Positions 15,191 to 23,447 of a DNA stretch of 33,105 nucleotides are shown piece by piece. The stretch is from an uncultured Pseudomonadota bacterium (GTDB lineage: Bacteria; Desulfobacterota; Syntrophorhabdia; Syntrophorhabdales; Syntrophorhabdaceae): NCBI GenBank assembly GCA_937862865.1, contig CALMFJ010000090.1, forward strand, positions 1 to 33,105. The letters are read 5' to 3'. Within the stretch, counting starts at the first letter, position 1; the number at the start of each line of letters is the position of its first letter. The translations under genes and the position numbers were made by a program. The notes under the pieces are model-generated. The model saw nothing but the letters and a program-made list of their open reading frames with translations, did not search any database and had not been told where the DNA came from.

Positions 15191-16568
15191 AGTCCTGGTA
15201 ATAGTTCCTGAACGTGGCGCACCTGTCGATGAAGCTCAGCGTCACCGTATCCTGCGGCCCGTTGCGCTGCTTCCCGATGATGACCTCGGCTATGCCCTTG
15301 TTGTCGTCCCTGTCCTTATGGTACACCTCATCGCGGTAGATGAAGAGTATCACGTCCGCATCCTGCTCGATCGCCCCCGATTCCCTGAGGTCTGAAAGGC
15401 GGGGCCTCTTGTTTTCCTTTTCGCGCGTCTCCGGGGCCCTGTTGAGCTGGGAGATCGCGATCACGGGGATATTGAGCTCCTTCGCAAGCGCTTTCAGGAA
15501 CCGGGAGATCTCGGATATCTCCTGCTCGCGCCGGTCCGTACCCGTCCTGCCCCGCATCAGCTGGAGGTAATCGACCACAACGAGGCCGATGTCATGCTCT
15601 TTTTTCAGCCGGCGCGCCCGGGCCCGCAATTCCATGACCGTAAGGGCGGGCGAATCATCGATGAACATCCGCGCCTCGGTCAGCTTTCCGGCGGCAGCGG
15701 CCAGTTTCGGCCATTCCTCTCCGGAGAATGTCCCGGTACGGAGCTTGGAATGATCGATCTCCGATTCCGAGCTCAGAAGCCGCGTGACAAGCTGCTCCTT
15801 CGACATTTCCATCGAGAATATCCCGACGGGCACGGGGTTTTCATGCAATGTCGAGACATACTGGGCCACGTTCATGGAAAACGCCGTTTTGCCCATGCTG
15901 GGCCTTCCCGCGACAATGATAAGGTCTGACGGCTGGAGACCGCTTGTCAGCCTGTCGAGGTCCGAAAAACCCGTGGGGACCCCCGTCACGGACTGTTTCT
16001 TCTTGTAAAGCCTTTCTATCAGCTTGATGCTGTCGTGAATGAAATCTCCGATGGGCAGATAGGTCTTCTTGAGCTTGTTCTCCGACACTTCAAAGATAAG
16101 CTTTTCCGCTTCGTCGATGTATGTATCGATGTCCTTTTCGGCGTCGTAGCCTTTTTCGATGATCTCAGTGGCCGCCTTCATGAGCGACCTGACGAGGGAT
16201 TTCTCCCTGACGATCTTTGCGTAATAAGCAATGTTCGCTGCGGACGGCATGAGGTCGACGAGCGTGTTGAGGTAGGTTATGCCGCCTAAGGGTTCGAGAA
16301 GGCCCCGGTCCCTGGCGAGATTGCTTACGGTTATAAGGTCGATCGCATCATTCCTTTCGGAAAGATGGACCATGAGTTCATATATCTTGCCGTGGGCGTC
16401 GCGATAAAAATCGGATGGCGCGACAATGTCAGTGACTTTGTTGATCGCTTCCGGATCGACGAGAAGACCGCCGAGCAGCGATTGCTCAACCTCTATGTTT
16501 TGAGGGGGGACCCGCAATGTTGAAGCGGGGTCTTTCGCGTCCCTGACATTTTTGATGATCCGGGGCAT
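15180..16568 (-). CDS. dnaB: Replicative DNA helicase DnaB
   Basis: Hexameric fork helicase. 462 aa. The N-terminal domain begins PPQNIEVEQSLLGGLLVDPEA (about 21-41). The RecA-like ATPase domain has Walker A GRPSMGKTAF (221-230), the Walker B region VVDYLQLM, a downstream SQLNRAPE, and DLRESGAIEQDADVI. The C-terminus is LSFIDRCATFRNY. No intein is present. Its ATG follows the rplI stop with no gap, the common rpsF-rpsR-rplI-dnaB arrangement. Confidence 0.97.
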   Translation of the reverse strand: MPRIIKNVRDAKDPASTLRVPPQNIEVEQSLLGGLLVDPEAINKVTDIVAPSDFYRDAHGKIYELMVHLSERNDAIDLITVSNLARDRGLLEPLGGITYLNTLVDLMPSAANIAYYAKIVREKSLVRSLMKAATEIIEKGYDAEKDIDTYIDEAEKLIFEVSENKLKKTYLPIGDFIHDSIKLIERLYKKKQSVTGVPTGFSDLDRLTSGLQPSDLIIVAGRPSMGKTAFSMNVAQYVSTLHENPVPVGIFSMEMSKEQLVTRLLSSESEIDHSKLRTGTFSGEEWPKLAAAAGKLTEARMFIDDSPALTVMELRARARRLKKEHDIGLVVVDYLQLMRGRTGTDRREQEISEISRFLKALAKELNIPVIAISQLNRAPETREKENKRPRLSDLRESGAIEQDADVILFIYRDEVYHKDRDDNKGIAEVIIGKQRNGPQDTVTLSFIDRCATFRNYYQDYER

Positions 16569-17021
16569 TTAAGCCTCTTCTTTTTCCACCTCGATCCTGA
16601 CCTCAGCATTGACCTCAGGCTGAAGATGGATAACAACCGTGTGCCCGCCTGTTGTCTTGATCGCCTCTTCCAGACGGACCAGTTTTTTGTCGATCTCTAC
16701 CCCCGTGGAGGCCTTGACCGCTTCAACAATGTCTTTGTGGGTTACGGAGCCGAACAGCCTCCCGTCCTCACCGGCCTTCTTCCTGACGGTCAGCGTGATC
16801 TCCTGGAGCCTCGCCTTGAGCTCCTCGGCAGTCTGGAGATCGCGGGCCTTCTTATTCGAAACGCTCCGGACGATATTTTCGAAGCGCACTACGTTCCCCT
16901 GTGAGGCGGGGATGGCAAGGCCCCGGGGCACCAGGAAGTTCCGCCCGTAACCATCCCGGACGCTGACGGTATCGCCTTTTTTCCCCGTACCCTGGACATC
17001 TTCGATAAGTATAACCTTCAT
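16569..17021 (-). CDS. rplI: Large ribosomal subunit protein bL9
   Basis: 150 aa from ATG 17021, preferred over GTG 17024 because GGAGG is 6 bases upstream of the ATG. The N-terminal RNA-binding domain has the L9 signature KGDTVSVRDGYGRNFLVPRGLAIPA, then a long helix and a C-terminal domain with GEDGRLFGSVTHKDI. Co-transcribed with rpsR and dnaB. Confidence 0.97.
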   Translation of the reverse strand: MKVILIEDVQGTGKKGDTVSVRDGYGRNFLVPRGLAIPASQGNVVRFENIVRSVSNKKARDLQTAEELKARLQEITLTVRKKAGEDGRLFGSVTHKDIVEAVKASTGVEIDKKLVRLEEAIKTTGGHTVVIHLQPEVNAEVRIEVEKEEA

Positions 17022-17033
17022 CACGCGCCTCCG

Positions 17034-17300
17034 TTATTTCAGTAATGTGGTAAAGGGCAGAAAGGCAATGTGCCGGGCCATCTTTATCGCCTCTTTCAGC
17101 TTGCGCTGATGGTTCGCACAGGTACCCGTCATCCTTCTGGGCATGATCTTGCCTCTTTCCGTGATGAATGACTTCAGGAGCTTGGGATCTTTATAATCGA
17201 TAGCCAGATTGGAATCCTGGCAGAATCTGCAAACCCGTCTTCTCACATAGACCCTTTTCTTCGGTGAATCCGACCGTGTGGTCCTCATTGGCCTTGGCAT
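17034..17300 (-). CDS. rpsR: Small ribosomal subunit protein bS18, zinc-ligand (C+) form
   Basis: 88 aa with RRRVCRFC, then [22 protein letters not shown] and [11 protein letters not shown]. Cys24, Cys27, Cys61 and His64 form a C-x2-C / C-x2-H set expected to bind zinc, so this is the C+ type of S18. GGAGG, part of the end of the preceding ssb-like gene, serves its start. Confidence 0.96.
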   Translation of the reverse strand: MPRPMRTTRSDSPKKRVYVRRRVCRFCQDSNLAIDYKDPKLLKSFITERGKIMPRRMTGTCANHQRKLKEAIKMARHIAFLPFTTLLK

Positions 17301-17304
17301 CTAT

Positions 17305-17574
17305 CTATTCCTCCATCCAAAAAATTTTATGTGCTTCGAGTTTCACTATCTCCCTGGCGGGCAGTTTTTTACGGATAAGCATGCCCGAAACCATCACGCC
17401 GGCCCCGACCGCCGCATCGACGTACGGCCCGGAAGAGTCTCCCCGGCATTCAACATCGATGAGGAAATCGCCATCCGTGACCCGAAGGGGAAAAAGCATG
17501 AATTTATCCCCCCGGGGGGTGTAGACGATCTCGGGCCTTTTCTCGACCCTTCCCGTCATAAAGACCCTGTTCAT
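17305..17574 (-). CDS. Short SSB/PriB-like OB-fold protein
   Basis: 89-aa protein between rpsF and rpsR, the slot of ssb in many bacteria and of priB in beta- and gammaproteobacteria. It begins NRVFMTGRVEKRPEIVYTPRGDKFMLFPLRV, which follows the SSB pattern (GR, PE, YTP-G) for the first OB strands. It is about half the length of a standard SSB and lacks both a Gly/Gln-rich linker and the acidic DDxIPF tip, ending in IFWMEE. It overlaps rpsF by one base (TAATG). It is best read as a PriB-like primosomal or accessory ssDNA-binding protein; the housekeeping SSB should be encoded elsewhere. The function is inferred. Confidence 0.8.
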   Translation of the reverse strand: MNRVFMTGRVEKRPEIVYTPRGDKFMLFPLRVTDGDFLIDVECRGDSSGPYVDAAVGAGVMVSGMLIRKKLPAREIVKLEAHKIFWMEE

Positions 17575-17924
17575 TAAAACTCGCCTTCGAGCTCGTCAAA
17601 GACGACCGCGTCGGGCGGTTTTTTCGGGCCTTCGCTCGCGCTGTCAACGACCACGAACATATGCCGCAGAACAGGGTCGAGCGTCCTGTAGAACCTCGAC
17701 ATCGGCGCCACCGAATTTTCATCCATATCAAGCAGGAAAAAGAAGTAATGGCCCCTGTCTTTTTTCTTTATAGGATAAGCGAGCTTTCTCACCGCCCAGT
17801 CATCCAGCTTCACAATCGCTGCGCCAGCTTTCTCCAGGTTTCCCTGGATCCTCTTCATGAGATCATCTTCTTCTTCTTTTGCGAGGTCAGGGCTGAGCAC
17901 AACAATATTCTCATATCTTCCCAC
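17574..17924 (-). CDS. rpsF: Small ribosomal subunit protein bS6
   Basis: 116 aa starting MGRYENIVVLSPDL with a GTG start codon, supported by AAAGGAG 8 bases upstream. It has the S6 core WAVRKLAYPIKKKDRGHYFFFLLD and FYRTLDPVLRHMFVVVD. The C-terminal tail is acidic. It partners with bS18, encoded two genes downstream. Confidence 0.96.
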   Translation of the reverse strand: MGRYENIVVLSPDLAKEEEDDLMKRIQGNLEKAGAAIVKLDDWAVRKLAYPIKKKDRGHYFFFLLDMDENSVAPMSRFYRTLDPVLRHMFVVVDSASEGPKKPPDAVVFDELEGEF

Positions 17925-17942
17925 GATCTACTCTCCTTTCAC

Positions 17943-18260
17943 TCAAGACTTTTGATGTGCTGCTACTGTGCCTTTATCAACTTTAACGCGAACTTTCTCG
18001 GCAATTTCTATCGTTACGCTGTCGTCGGAAATTCCCGTTATTGTACCATACAAACCACCCGATGTGATAATTTTATCTCCCTTCTTCAGGTTCTCGAGAA
18101 ACGCCTTGTGCTGCTTGGCCCTTTTCTGCTGAGGACGGATAAGAATGAAGTAAAAAATGGCAAAAACTGCCGCGATAAAGACGAGCGACATATAGCTGCC
18201 ACCCCCCTGGCCGCCGCCGGCGGCGGGATTGTTACCCATTGCATGCGCTATACCTGTCAT
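17943..18260 (-). CDS. yajC: Preprotein translocase accessory subunit YajC
   Basis: 105 aa from ATG 18260, which is 8 bases after GGAGG; the GTG at 18269 overlaps that site and is unlikely. A Gly/Asn-rich N-terminus precedes a single membrane helix (about 24-42) with FYFILIRPQQKR, the YajC signature, then FLENLKKGDKIITSGGLYGTI. It works with SecDF/SecYEG. Its start lies inside tgt (29-base overlap), the conserved queA-tgt-yajC order. secD and secF do not follow; rpsF does. Confidence 0.95.
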   Translation of the reverse strand: MTGIAHAMGNNPAAGGGQGGGSYMSLVFIAAVFAIFYFILIRPQQKRAKQHKAFLENLKKGDKIITSGGLYGTITGISDDSVTIEIAEKVRVKVDKGTVAAHQKS

Positions 18261-19368
18261 CCGATTCACCTCCTTCGTAACGTGACTTAAAATCGTGATA
18301 AAAAGACCCGAACGTGCCGTTCTTTACGGCCTCACGGACCTTCTTCATGAGCTCCATATAAAAATGGACATTATGGACCGTATTCAGGTAAAAGCTGGTC
18401 AATTCGTGCGAGACGACGAGATGCCGCAAGTAGGCCCGCGAATATGTCCTGCACGTATAGCACGAACAGTCGTCGTCGATCGGCCCGTTATCCTCGGCAA
18501 AGCGGGCGTTCTTTATGTTTATCCTGCCGTCCCAGGTGAACAGGCTGCCGTTTCGGGCAAACCGGGTCGGGATAATGCAGTCGAACATGTCGATGCCTCT
18601 TTTGACGCCTTCGAGGAGGTCTTCCGGCAGGCCGATGCCCATCATATAGCGCGGCTTGTCGGCAGGCATGAGGTCGATCACCGTGTCGGCCATGTCCCAC
18701 ATGAGGCTTTTCGGCTCGCCCACGCTCAAGCCCCCGATGGCGAAGCCGTCGAAGTCGAGCGCAAGTATGTCGTGGGCGGACCGCACCCTCAGTTCAGGGT
18801 AGAAACCGCCCTGGATGATCCCGAAGAGCTTCTGCGGGCCGTCTGCCTTCGCTTCAAGGCACCGCCTTGCCCAGCGCGTCGTCAACTCGACCGAATCGCG
18901 CGTGTATTCAAATGTCGACGGATAGGACACACACTCATCGAGGCACATTGCCACGTCGGCCCCGATATTCTCCTGCACGCGGACCATCTTTTCCGGTGTG
19001 AGGAAGTGGCGCGAGCCGTCAATATGCGATTGGAAGAGAACGCCGTCCTCTTTTATCTCGCGCAGGACACCGAGGCTGAATATCTGGTAGCCCCCGCTGT
19101 CGGTCAGGATGGCCCCGTCCCAACCGGAGAACCGGTGGAGCCCGCCCATTCTCTTGATCAGCTCGTCACCGGGCCGCAGGTAGAGATGGTACGCGTTCGA
19201 CAGGATCATTGTGACGCCCAGCTCACCAAGCTGGCGGTGGTTCATCGCCTTGACGACACCCTGCGTGCCGACAGGCATGAAGACGGGGGTATCCACCTGG
19301 CCGTGGCCGGTCAGAAGCCTCCCCGAACGGGCTTTCCCGTCGTTATGGTCTATCTCTATCGCCTTCAT
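18232..19368 (-). CDS. tgt: tRNA-guanine(34) transglycosylase
   Basis: Exchanges G34 of GUN anticodons for preQ1. 378 aa. It has PVFMPVGTQGVVKAM, ILTDSGGYQIFSLG with the general Asp, GIGLPEDLLEGVKRGIDMFDC with the nucleophile region followed by PTRFARNG, and the zinc site CSCYTC with a downstream His in VSHELTSFY. It overlaps queA by four bases (ATGA) and yajC by 29. The C-terminal tail beyond the zinc site runs into yajC and is likely its least constrained part. Confidence 0.97.
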   Translation of the reverse strand: MKAIEIDHNDGKARSGRLLTGHGQVDTPVFMPVGTQGVVKAMNHRQLGELGVTMILSNAYHLYLRPGDELIKRMGGLHRFSGWDGAILTDSGGYQIFSLGVLREIKEDGVLFQSHIDGSRHFLTPEKMVRVQENIGADVAMCLDECVSYPSTFEYTRDSVELTTRWARRCLEAKADGPQKLFGIIQGGFYPELRVRSAHDILALDFDGFAIGGLSVGEPKSLMWDMADTVIDLMPADKPRYMMGIGLPEDLLEGVKRGIDMFDCIIPTRFARNGSLFTWDGRINIKNARFAEDNGPIDDDCSCYTCRTYSRAYLRHLVVSHELTSFYLNTVHNVHFYMELMKKVREAVKNGTFGSFYHDFKSRYEGGESDDRYSACNG

Positions 19369-20384
19369 GATATGAACATTGCATCCCCGTAGCTGTAAAA
19401 CCTGTATCCCCCGGTTATCGCCTCTTCATAGGCCTTCCTCAGCGCGTCGGCCCCCATGAAGGCGGCAACGAGCATGAGAGGGGTCGAACGGGGAAGGTGA
19501 AAATTCGTTATCAGCGCGTCCACCGCCCTGAATGCATATCCCGGGTAGATGAAAAGCTCTGTCTTCCCTGCAGGCAAAGCGTTCCCGTTCGCCTGAAAGA
19601 CCGTCTCGAGGGTCCGTACGGAGCTCGTCCCGCAGGCGACTATGCGCCGCCCCATGCTGCGCGCCTCCTTGAGGAACATCCTCGACTCGTCATCGAGCAC
19701 ATACTGCTCGCCGTGCATCCGATGCTCTTCCAGGGTCTCCGCGTGGATCAGGGAGAAAGTACCGATCCCCACGTGAAGGGTTACCGTCACTATATCGACA
19801 CCCATCGAGCGAATGGCGTCGAGCAGCTCTTCGGAAAAATGGAAACCCGCGGTGGGAGCGGCTATCGATCCCCTCTTTTTTGCATACACCGTCTGGTAAC
19901 GATCGAAATCCTCCGGAGCATCCTCCCCGTTGCGCTTGATATAGGGAGGCAGCGGCATCCTGCCAAACGTCCGTATGACCTCTTCGGCCTCACCGTCCGA
20001 GGCAAAGGATATCACGAGGCCGTCGTTGTCCCGCCCTATGCTGGCGGAATGTTCCCCGATCGTGACGGGAATGGCCGAGCGGCCCCTGCCGATGCCGCGG
20101 GCGAGGCACTCCCATGCCCCGTTGCCCAGCGGCTGCACGAGAAGAACGTCGATCAGGCCGCCCGTCTCCTTCCGCACTTTCAGGCGCGCCGGGAAGACCT
20201 TGCTGTCATTGAGGACCAGGACATCACCCTTCCGGAGATAACCGGTAATGTCCGAAAAACGGCGGTGCTCGATCTTCCCCGTCGCCCTGTCACAGGCGAG
20301 AAGGCGTGACCGGGACCTTTCGCCCGATGGATGCTGGGCGATCATCTCCCGCGGCAGATCATAATCAAATGCGTCAGCTCTCAT
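19365..20384 (-). CDS. queA: S-adenosylmethionine:tRNA ribosyltransferase-isomerase
   Basis: Transfers and isomerises the ribosyl moiety of SAM onto preQ1 in tRNA, giving epoxyqueuosine. 339 aa. The start MRADAFDYDLPREMIAQHP, then SRLL, VLNDSKVFPARL, the PTAGFHFSEELL block, LHVGIGTF and TNFHLPRSTPLML are all diagnostic. It heads the nine-gene minus-strand run down to pgsA. Shine-Dalgarno support is weak (ACGGG). Confidence 0.97.
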   Translation of the reverse strand: MRADAFDYDLPREMIAQHPSGERSRSRLLACDRATGKIEHRRFSDITGYLRKGDVLVLNDSKVFPARLKVRKETGGLIDVLLVQPLGNGAWECLARGIGRGRSAIPVTIGEHSASIGRDNDGLVISFASDGEAEEVIRTFGRMPLPPYIKRNGEDAPEDFDRYQTVYAKKRGSIAAPTAGFHFSEELLDAIRSMGVDIVTVTLHVGIGTFSLIHAETLEEHRMHGEQYVLDDESRMFLKEARSMGRRIVACGTSSVRTLETVFQANGNALPAGKTELFIYPGYAFRAVDALITNFHLPRSTPLMLVAAFMGADALRKAYEEAITGGYRFYSYGDAMFIS

Positions 20385-20502
20385 AACCCGTATATACCGT
20401 CAGCCGGTCTGTGATCGTTCAGGCCCGTACCGCACCATTGTCCGGACGGACAAAAGCAAAAAAACCCCCTTCAAGCCGCCCGGCTTTTCAAAACAGGTTA
20501 AT

Positions 20503-20531
20503 TTTATAACAGATTATCCCTATATTCGCAA
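20503..20531 (-). promoter_or_regulatory. Candidate promoter of the queA-to-pgsA run
   Basis: Minus strand TTGCGA (20526-20531), 17 bases, TATAAA (20503-20508). It gives a leader of about 110 bases before queA with two hairpins: AAGCC-GGGC-GGCTT, followed by G5 and T7, and TTGTCC-GTCC-GGACAA. No preQ1 aptamer is recognisable. The rest of the 20385-20635 gap shows nothing clear for the plus-strand gene. Confidence 0.45.
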
Positions 20532-20635
20532 ATCAATTAACAGGTTACGCGCCATACCCGCACGGGGCGGGCCCGGTTGATGATTATGCTTGTAACGGAT
20601 CGGGCTTTTATTTTACAATTTCCACGGATTTTCCT

Positions 20636-21463
20636 ATGGGTATCATAACGGTATCACGGCTTCACGGCTCAGGGGGCACCTATTTCGCGCGGCAGCTCGC
20701 CAAACGCCTCGGGTATTCCTTTGTCGACAGGATGTCTATGAACCAGGAGTGCCGGGAAAGCGGCAGGCATATCTCCGTGTTCGGGGTGGGCGGCGGCGAC
20801 ACACCGGGGCTTTTCGAAAAGATGGAGGAGCTCATGGTGAACCCTGACTACCACAAGGTCTCGCTTGTGGCCTCCATACTCGACCGCGCCCTCGAAAATA
20901 ACATCGTCTTCACCGGCATGGGGACCGGCATCGTCCTCGGGGGAATGGAGAATGCCATGAATGTCCGTGTTGTTCGCCGCCAGGCGGAACGCGTCAGCGA
21001 GATAGCCCGGGTAAAAGACATCGGTTACGACGATGCCTTCGATCTCGTGGAAAGGATGGATGAGGGAAAGCGCGAATTTATCATGCGGTATTACGGGACC
21101 GATGTGGGCGATCCGTCTATCTACCACGCCGTGATCAATTCGAGCTACGTATCTCTCGATGATGCGATCAACATTGCCGCCGGGTATTCAGACAGGCATT
21201 TGACTCCCTCGCATGGGACGGATGCTGAAATGGCCCTGAAAATGCGCCTTCTCGAAAAAAGATGCGAACTGGTCCTCTTTCATATCGGAATGGCCCACTG
21301 TTACGGAAAACTGGCGTTCAATGCAGAAGAAGCCGGTCTGACGATCACGGGAAACGTACGCAACGAGGCCGAAAAAGACCGCCTCCTCGAAACGTTGCGG
21401 CACAATCCCGAAACAGGCCGGATATACGACGAGATAGAATCAGGCATTGCCGAAAGGACCTGA
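20636..21463 (+). CDS. Cytidylate-kinase-like family protein with BON-like C-terminus
   Basis: 275-aa cytosolic protein. Residues 1-190 match the cytidylate kinase-2 type: IITVSRLHGSGGTYFARQLAKRLGYSFVDR, where GSGG replaces the normal P-loop Lys as in that family. DRALENNIVFTGMGTGIVL, RVVRRQAERVSEIARVKDIGYDDA and DEGKREFIMRYYGTDVGDPSIYHAVINSS follow. Residues about 200-275 contain LTITGNVRNEAEKDRLLETL, resembling a BON domain. The family is widespread in anaerobic bacteria and its substrate is not established, so a true CMP kinase role is doubtful. The start has little Shine-Dalgarno support. Confidence 0.8.
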   Translation: MGIITVSRLHGSGGTYFARQLAKRLGYSFVDRMSMNQECRESGRHISVFGVGGGDTPGLFEKMEELMVNPDYHKVSLVASILDRALENNIVFTGMGTGIVLGGMENAMNVRVVRRQAERVSEIARVKDIGYDDAFDLVERMDEGKREFIMRYYGTDVGDPSIYHAVINSSYVSLDDAINIAAGYSDRHLTPSHGTDAEMALKMRLLEKRCELVLFHIGMAHCYGKLAFNAEEAGLTITGNVRNEAEKDRLLETLRHNPETGRIYDEIESGIAERT

Positions 21464-21488
21464 TCTCCGGCATGCCTGTCCGGGCGGT

Positions 21489-22064
21489 TTATTTCTCCCG
21501 AAGCTTTTTCCCGATCACGAAGGCGTTGCCGAGTTTTTCGCCGAAACCATAATACTCGCGGATCTCCGGTGTAAGGACAACGGGCCGTATCTTCTCGATG
21601 CTCGGTTTCATCGCATCGTCAAGCATGTCTTCGTCTATCTTCACGTCGAGGATCTCTCCGATGAACTGTGTATGGAGACCGAGGTCCGTAGAATTGACAA
21701 GCCTGCATTCCAGGAAAAAAGGGAATTCCTTGATAAACGGGGCGTCCACGACATCACTGCGAACGGGCGTAAGCCCGGTCACGGCAAATTTGTCGACATC
21801 CCTTCCCGACGCTATGCCGAAATAGTCGGCCTCGGTGAGGTACTTTTCCGGGGTCACGTGGACCGTAAAAGCCTTCCGTTCAAGAATGCTCTGATACGTG
21901 TAGGTCGCCTTTCTCAACGCGATATCGACGCATGGAGGTTTCGAGCAGCACATGCCCCCCCAGGCGACGGTCATGACATTCGGGCGGCCACCCCCGTCGT
22001 ACGTCCCCACAACAAGCACCGGGGCGGGCAAGAGGACTGTCCGCGCACCGAGGGATTTTTTCAT
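21489..22064 (-). CDS. Flavin reductase family (FMN-binding) protein
   Basis: 191 aa from ATG 22064, which has AGGAGG 6 bases upstream; the frame is open to 22247 but that part shows no protein-like pattern. It has PVLVVGTYDGGGRPNVMTVAWGGMCCSKPPCVDIALRKATYTYQSI at the N-terminus, the FMN-binding split-barrel pattern of the DIM6/NTAB flavin reductase family, then FTVHVTPE and FLECRLVN. Family members transfer electrons through FMN, in anaerobes often to rubredoxin-like partners. It converges on the kinase-like gene with a 25-base gap. Confidence 0.88.
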   Translation of the reverse strand: MKKSLGARTVLLPAPVLVVGTYDGGGRPNVMTVAWGGMCCSKPPCVDIALRKATYTYQSILERKAFTVHVTPEKYLTEADYFGIASGRDVDKFAVTGLTPVRSDVVDAPFIKEFPFFLECRLVNSTDLGLHTQFIGEILDVKIDEDMLDDAMKPSIEKIRPVVLTPEIREYYGFGEKLGNAFVIGKKLREK

Positions 22065-22085
22065 GCGAAGCCTCCTTGGTCTCAG

Positions 22086-22105
22086 GGCCTTCGCGACCGA
22101 AGGCC
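22086..22105 (-). promoter_or_regulatory. Leader hairpin of the flavin reductase gene
   Basis: A perfect 8-bp stem GGCCTTCG/CGAAGGCC around loop CGAC, 10 bases upstream of the Shine-Dalgarno. A possible -10, TATACT on the minus strand (22122-22127), places it in the 5' leader. Its function is unknown. Confidence 0.45.
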
Positions 22106-22135
22106 GGGCAAAACAGATTTTAGTATAACCCAACA

Positions 22136-22164
22136 TTGACAGCCATGAAATACTTTTATACAAT
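22136..22164 (+). promoter_or_regulatory. Sigma70 promoter of the ParB-like/radical SAM operon
   Basis: TTGACA (22136-22141), 17 bases, TACAAT (22159-22164). The leader to ATG 22192 is about 20 bases with GGAAGG as the ribosome site. This is one of the best promoter matches in the window, suggesting constitutive expression. Confidence 0.7.
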
Positions 22165-22191
22165 GATGGGCATCCGACAAAGGAAGGTGGC

Positions 22192-22542
22192 ATGCCGTAC
22201 AGAAAAACATCGCAGTGGATCGTGGTATGCGTTTCGACGGCGATCACATCCTTCTGTGTTTATGCCCTCATGGCAAGCTTACGCACGGGCAACGTGAAAA
22301 ATGCCTGGATCTTCTTCGCCTTTTCGATCATATTTGTCATCCCCCTCCTTGTCACGCTTTTCCATATGATCGCCGACAGGAGCCCCGCTCTTGCAAATCT
22401 TCATAAGAAACATATCTCACTCGGGCAAAAGCACAAGACCACATTCATCCCTCACTGGTTTGTCACGTCCGGCGTGATCGTTATCGGTCTCATCATCCTT
22501 TACACGATAATAAAATGGCTTTTCATGTACTTCCAGCGATGA
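22192..22542 (+). CDS. Small membrane protein, unknown
   Basis: 116 aa with three hydrophobic segments (about 8-27, 38-58 and 91-112). A basic cytoplasmic or periplasmic loop, ANLHKKHISLGQKHKTTFIPHW, lies between the second and third. No family is recognised. GGAAGG precedes the ATG. Its stop overlaps the start of the ParB-like gene by ATGA, so it is the translationally coupled first gene of the operon. It could anchor or localise the ParB-like protein, but that is inference from order only. Confidence 0.7.
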   Translation: MPYRKTSQWIVVCVSTAITSFCVYALMASLRTGNVKNAWIFFAFSIIFVIPLLVTLFHMIADRSPALANLHKKHISLGQKHKTTFIPHWFVTSGVIVIGLIILYTIIKWLFMYFQR

Positions 22543-23447
22543 CCGATATCCGCCTGTCCACGATCGATCTCAAGGATACGCGCTTTAAGTTTTCATACGG
22601 CCGCGATAATGAGCGGCTTCGTTCATCGATAGGCATTGCCGGTATTGTCGAGCCCGTTATCCTCCTCGACCGCAAGCCCTATATCCCGGTGGCGGGCTTT
22701 CGCCGCCTCGACTGCGCACGGTCCCTGAAAATGAGGTCCGTCCCGGCCCTCATCGTTGATGTCCCCGAAAAGGAAGCGTTTCTCAGGGCGGTCCATACGA
22801 ACATCGAGCGCGGGTACAATATTATCGAAAAGGCGGACATCCTTTCCCGGATGGACGGCCTTGGCTTTCAGCGGCCGGATATCCTGGAACAGATGGAATA
22901 CCTCGGTCTTCATCCGGGGGAAAAGATGCTGAAGATATGCATTGCCGTCGCCGGGCTCGAACCTGTCCTCAAGGGTTTCATTTTCAACAACATCGCTTCA
23001 CTGCGAAACATCGAATTATTTTTGTTGTTCGATGCCGGCGAAAGGAAGAGGATCGTGCGGTCCCTCGCCGGCGTTCACCTGACGGAAAGCATGGTCCGGG
23101 AGATCTTTGAAATGCTCCACATCCTAAGGATACGGAAAGGAAAGCTGACAGGCGCGGACATCCCTGCCCTTCCGGATGCCGGGGCATTACGGGCGCATCT
23201 CAAAAAGAGGACGCACCCGGTCCTGACGTCGCTTGCGCGAAAATTGAAGGCCATACGCGACAAGATGGCCGTGCCCCCGGGGGTGGATATTAGGGTAGAC
23301 CCTTTCTTCGAAAAGGAGTATATTGATTTAGTATTGAGAATAAAGGACGATGACGGCATACGTACCGCTCTCGCTACAATTTCGGGATTAGCGGAAGCGG
23401 GTCACCTGAGGAGCATTCTTGACCTTACAAAAGGTACAATTCGTTGA
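22539..23447 (+). CDS. ParB-like nuclease/CTPase-fold protein without ParA
   Basis: 302 aa from ATG 22539 (ATGA overlap with the previous gene). Residues 1-75 follow the ParB N-domain: LRSSIGIAGIVEPVILLD, then PVAGFRRLDCARSLKMRSVPALIVD, corresponding to the GERR-type CTP-binding box with GFRR in place of GERR. HTNIERGYNIIEKADI (86-101) corresponds to the second box ENIxR. Residues about 105-175 fit the ParB helix-turn-helix region. The C-terminal 100 residues are basic and helical and do not obviously match the ParB dimerisation domain. No parA is adjacent. Its end overlaps the radical SAM gene by 29 bases, whose ribosome site lies inside it. Confidence 0.8.
   Translation: MTDIRLSTIDLKDTRFKFSYGRDNERLRSSIGIAGIVEPVILLDRKPYIPVAGFRRLDCARSLKMRSVPALIVDVPEKEAFLRAVHTNIERGYNIIEKADILSRMDGLGFQRPDILEQMEYLGLHPGEKMLKICIAVAGLEPVLKGFIFNNIASLRNIELFLLFDAGERKRIVRSLAGVHLTESMVREIFEMLHILRIRKGKLTGADIPALPDAGALRAHLKKRTHPVLTSLARKLKAIRDKMAVPPGVDIRVDPFFEKEYIDLVLRIKDDDGIRTALATISGLAEAGHLRSILDLTKGTIR

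Noticed and set aside
20385-20502. preQ1 riboswitch before queA
   Set aside because: I looked for the compact aptamer pattern and found none; only plain hairpins are visible.
21489-22247. 252-aa version of the flavin reductase starting at 22247
   Set aside because: The first 61 codons cross the divergent promoter region and show no protein pattern; ATG 22064 has a strong AGGAGG.
22539-23447. Plasmid or chromosome partition locus
   Set aside because: No parA, replication gene or parS-like site is adjacent; the genes around it are metabolic or membrane proteins.
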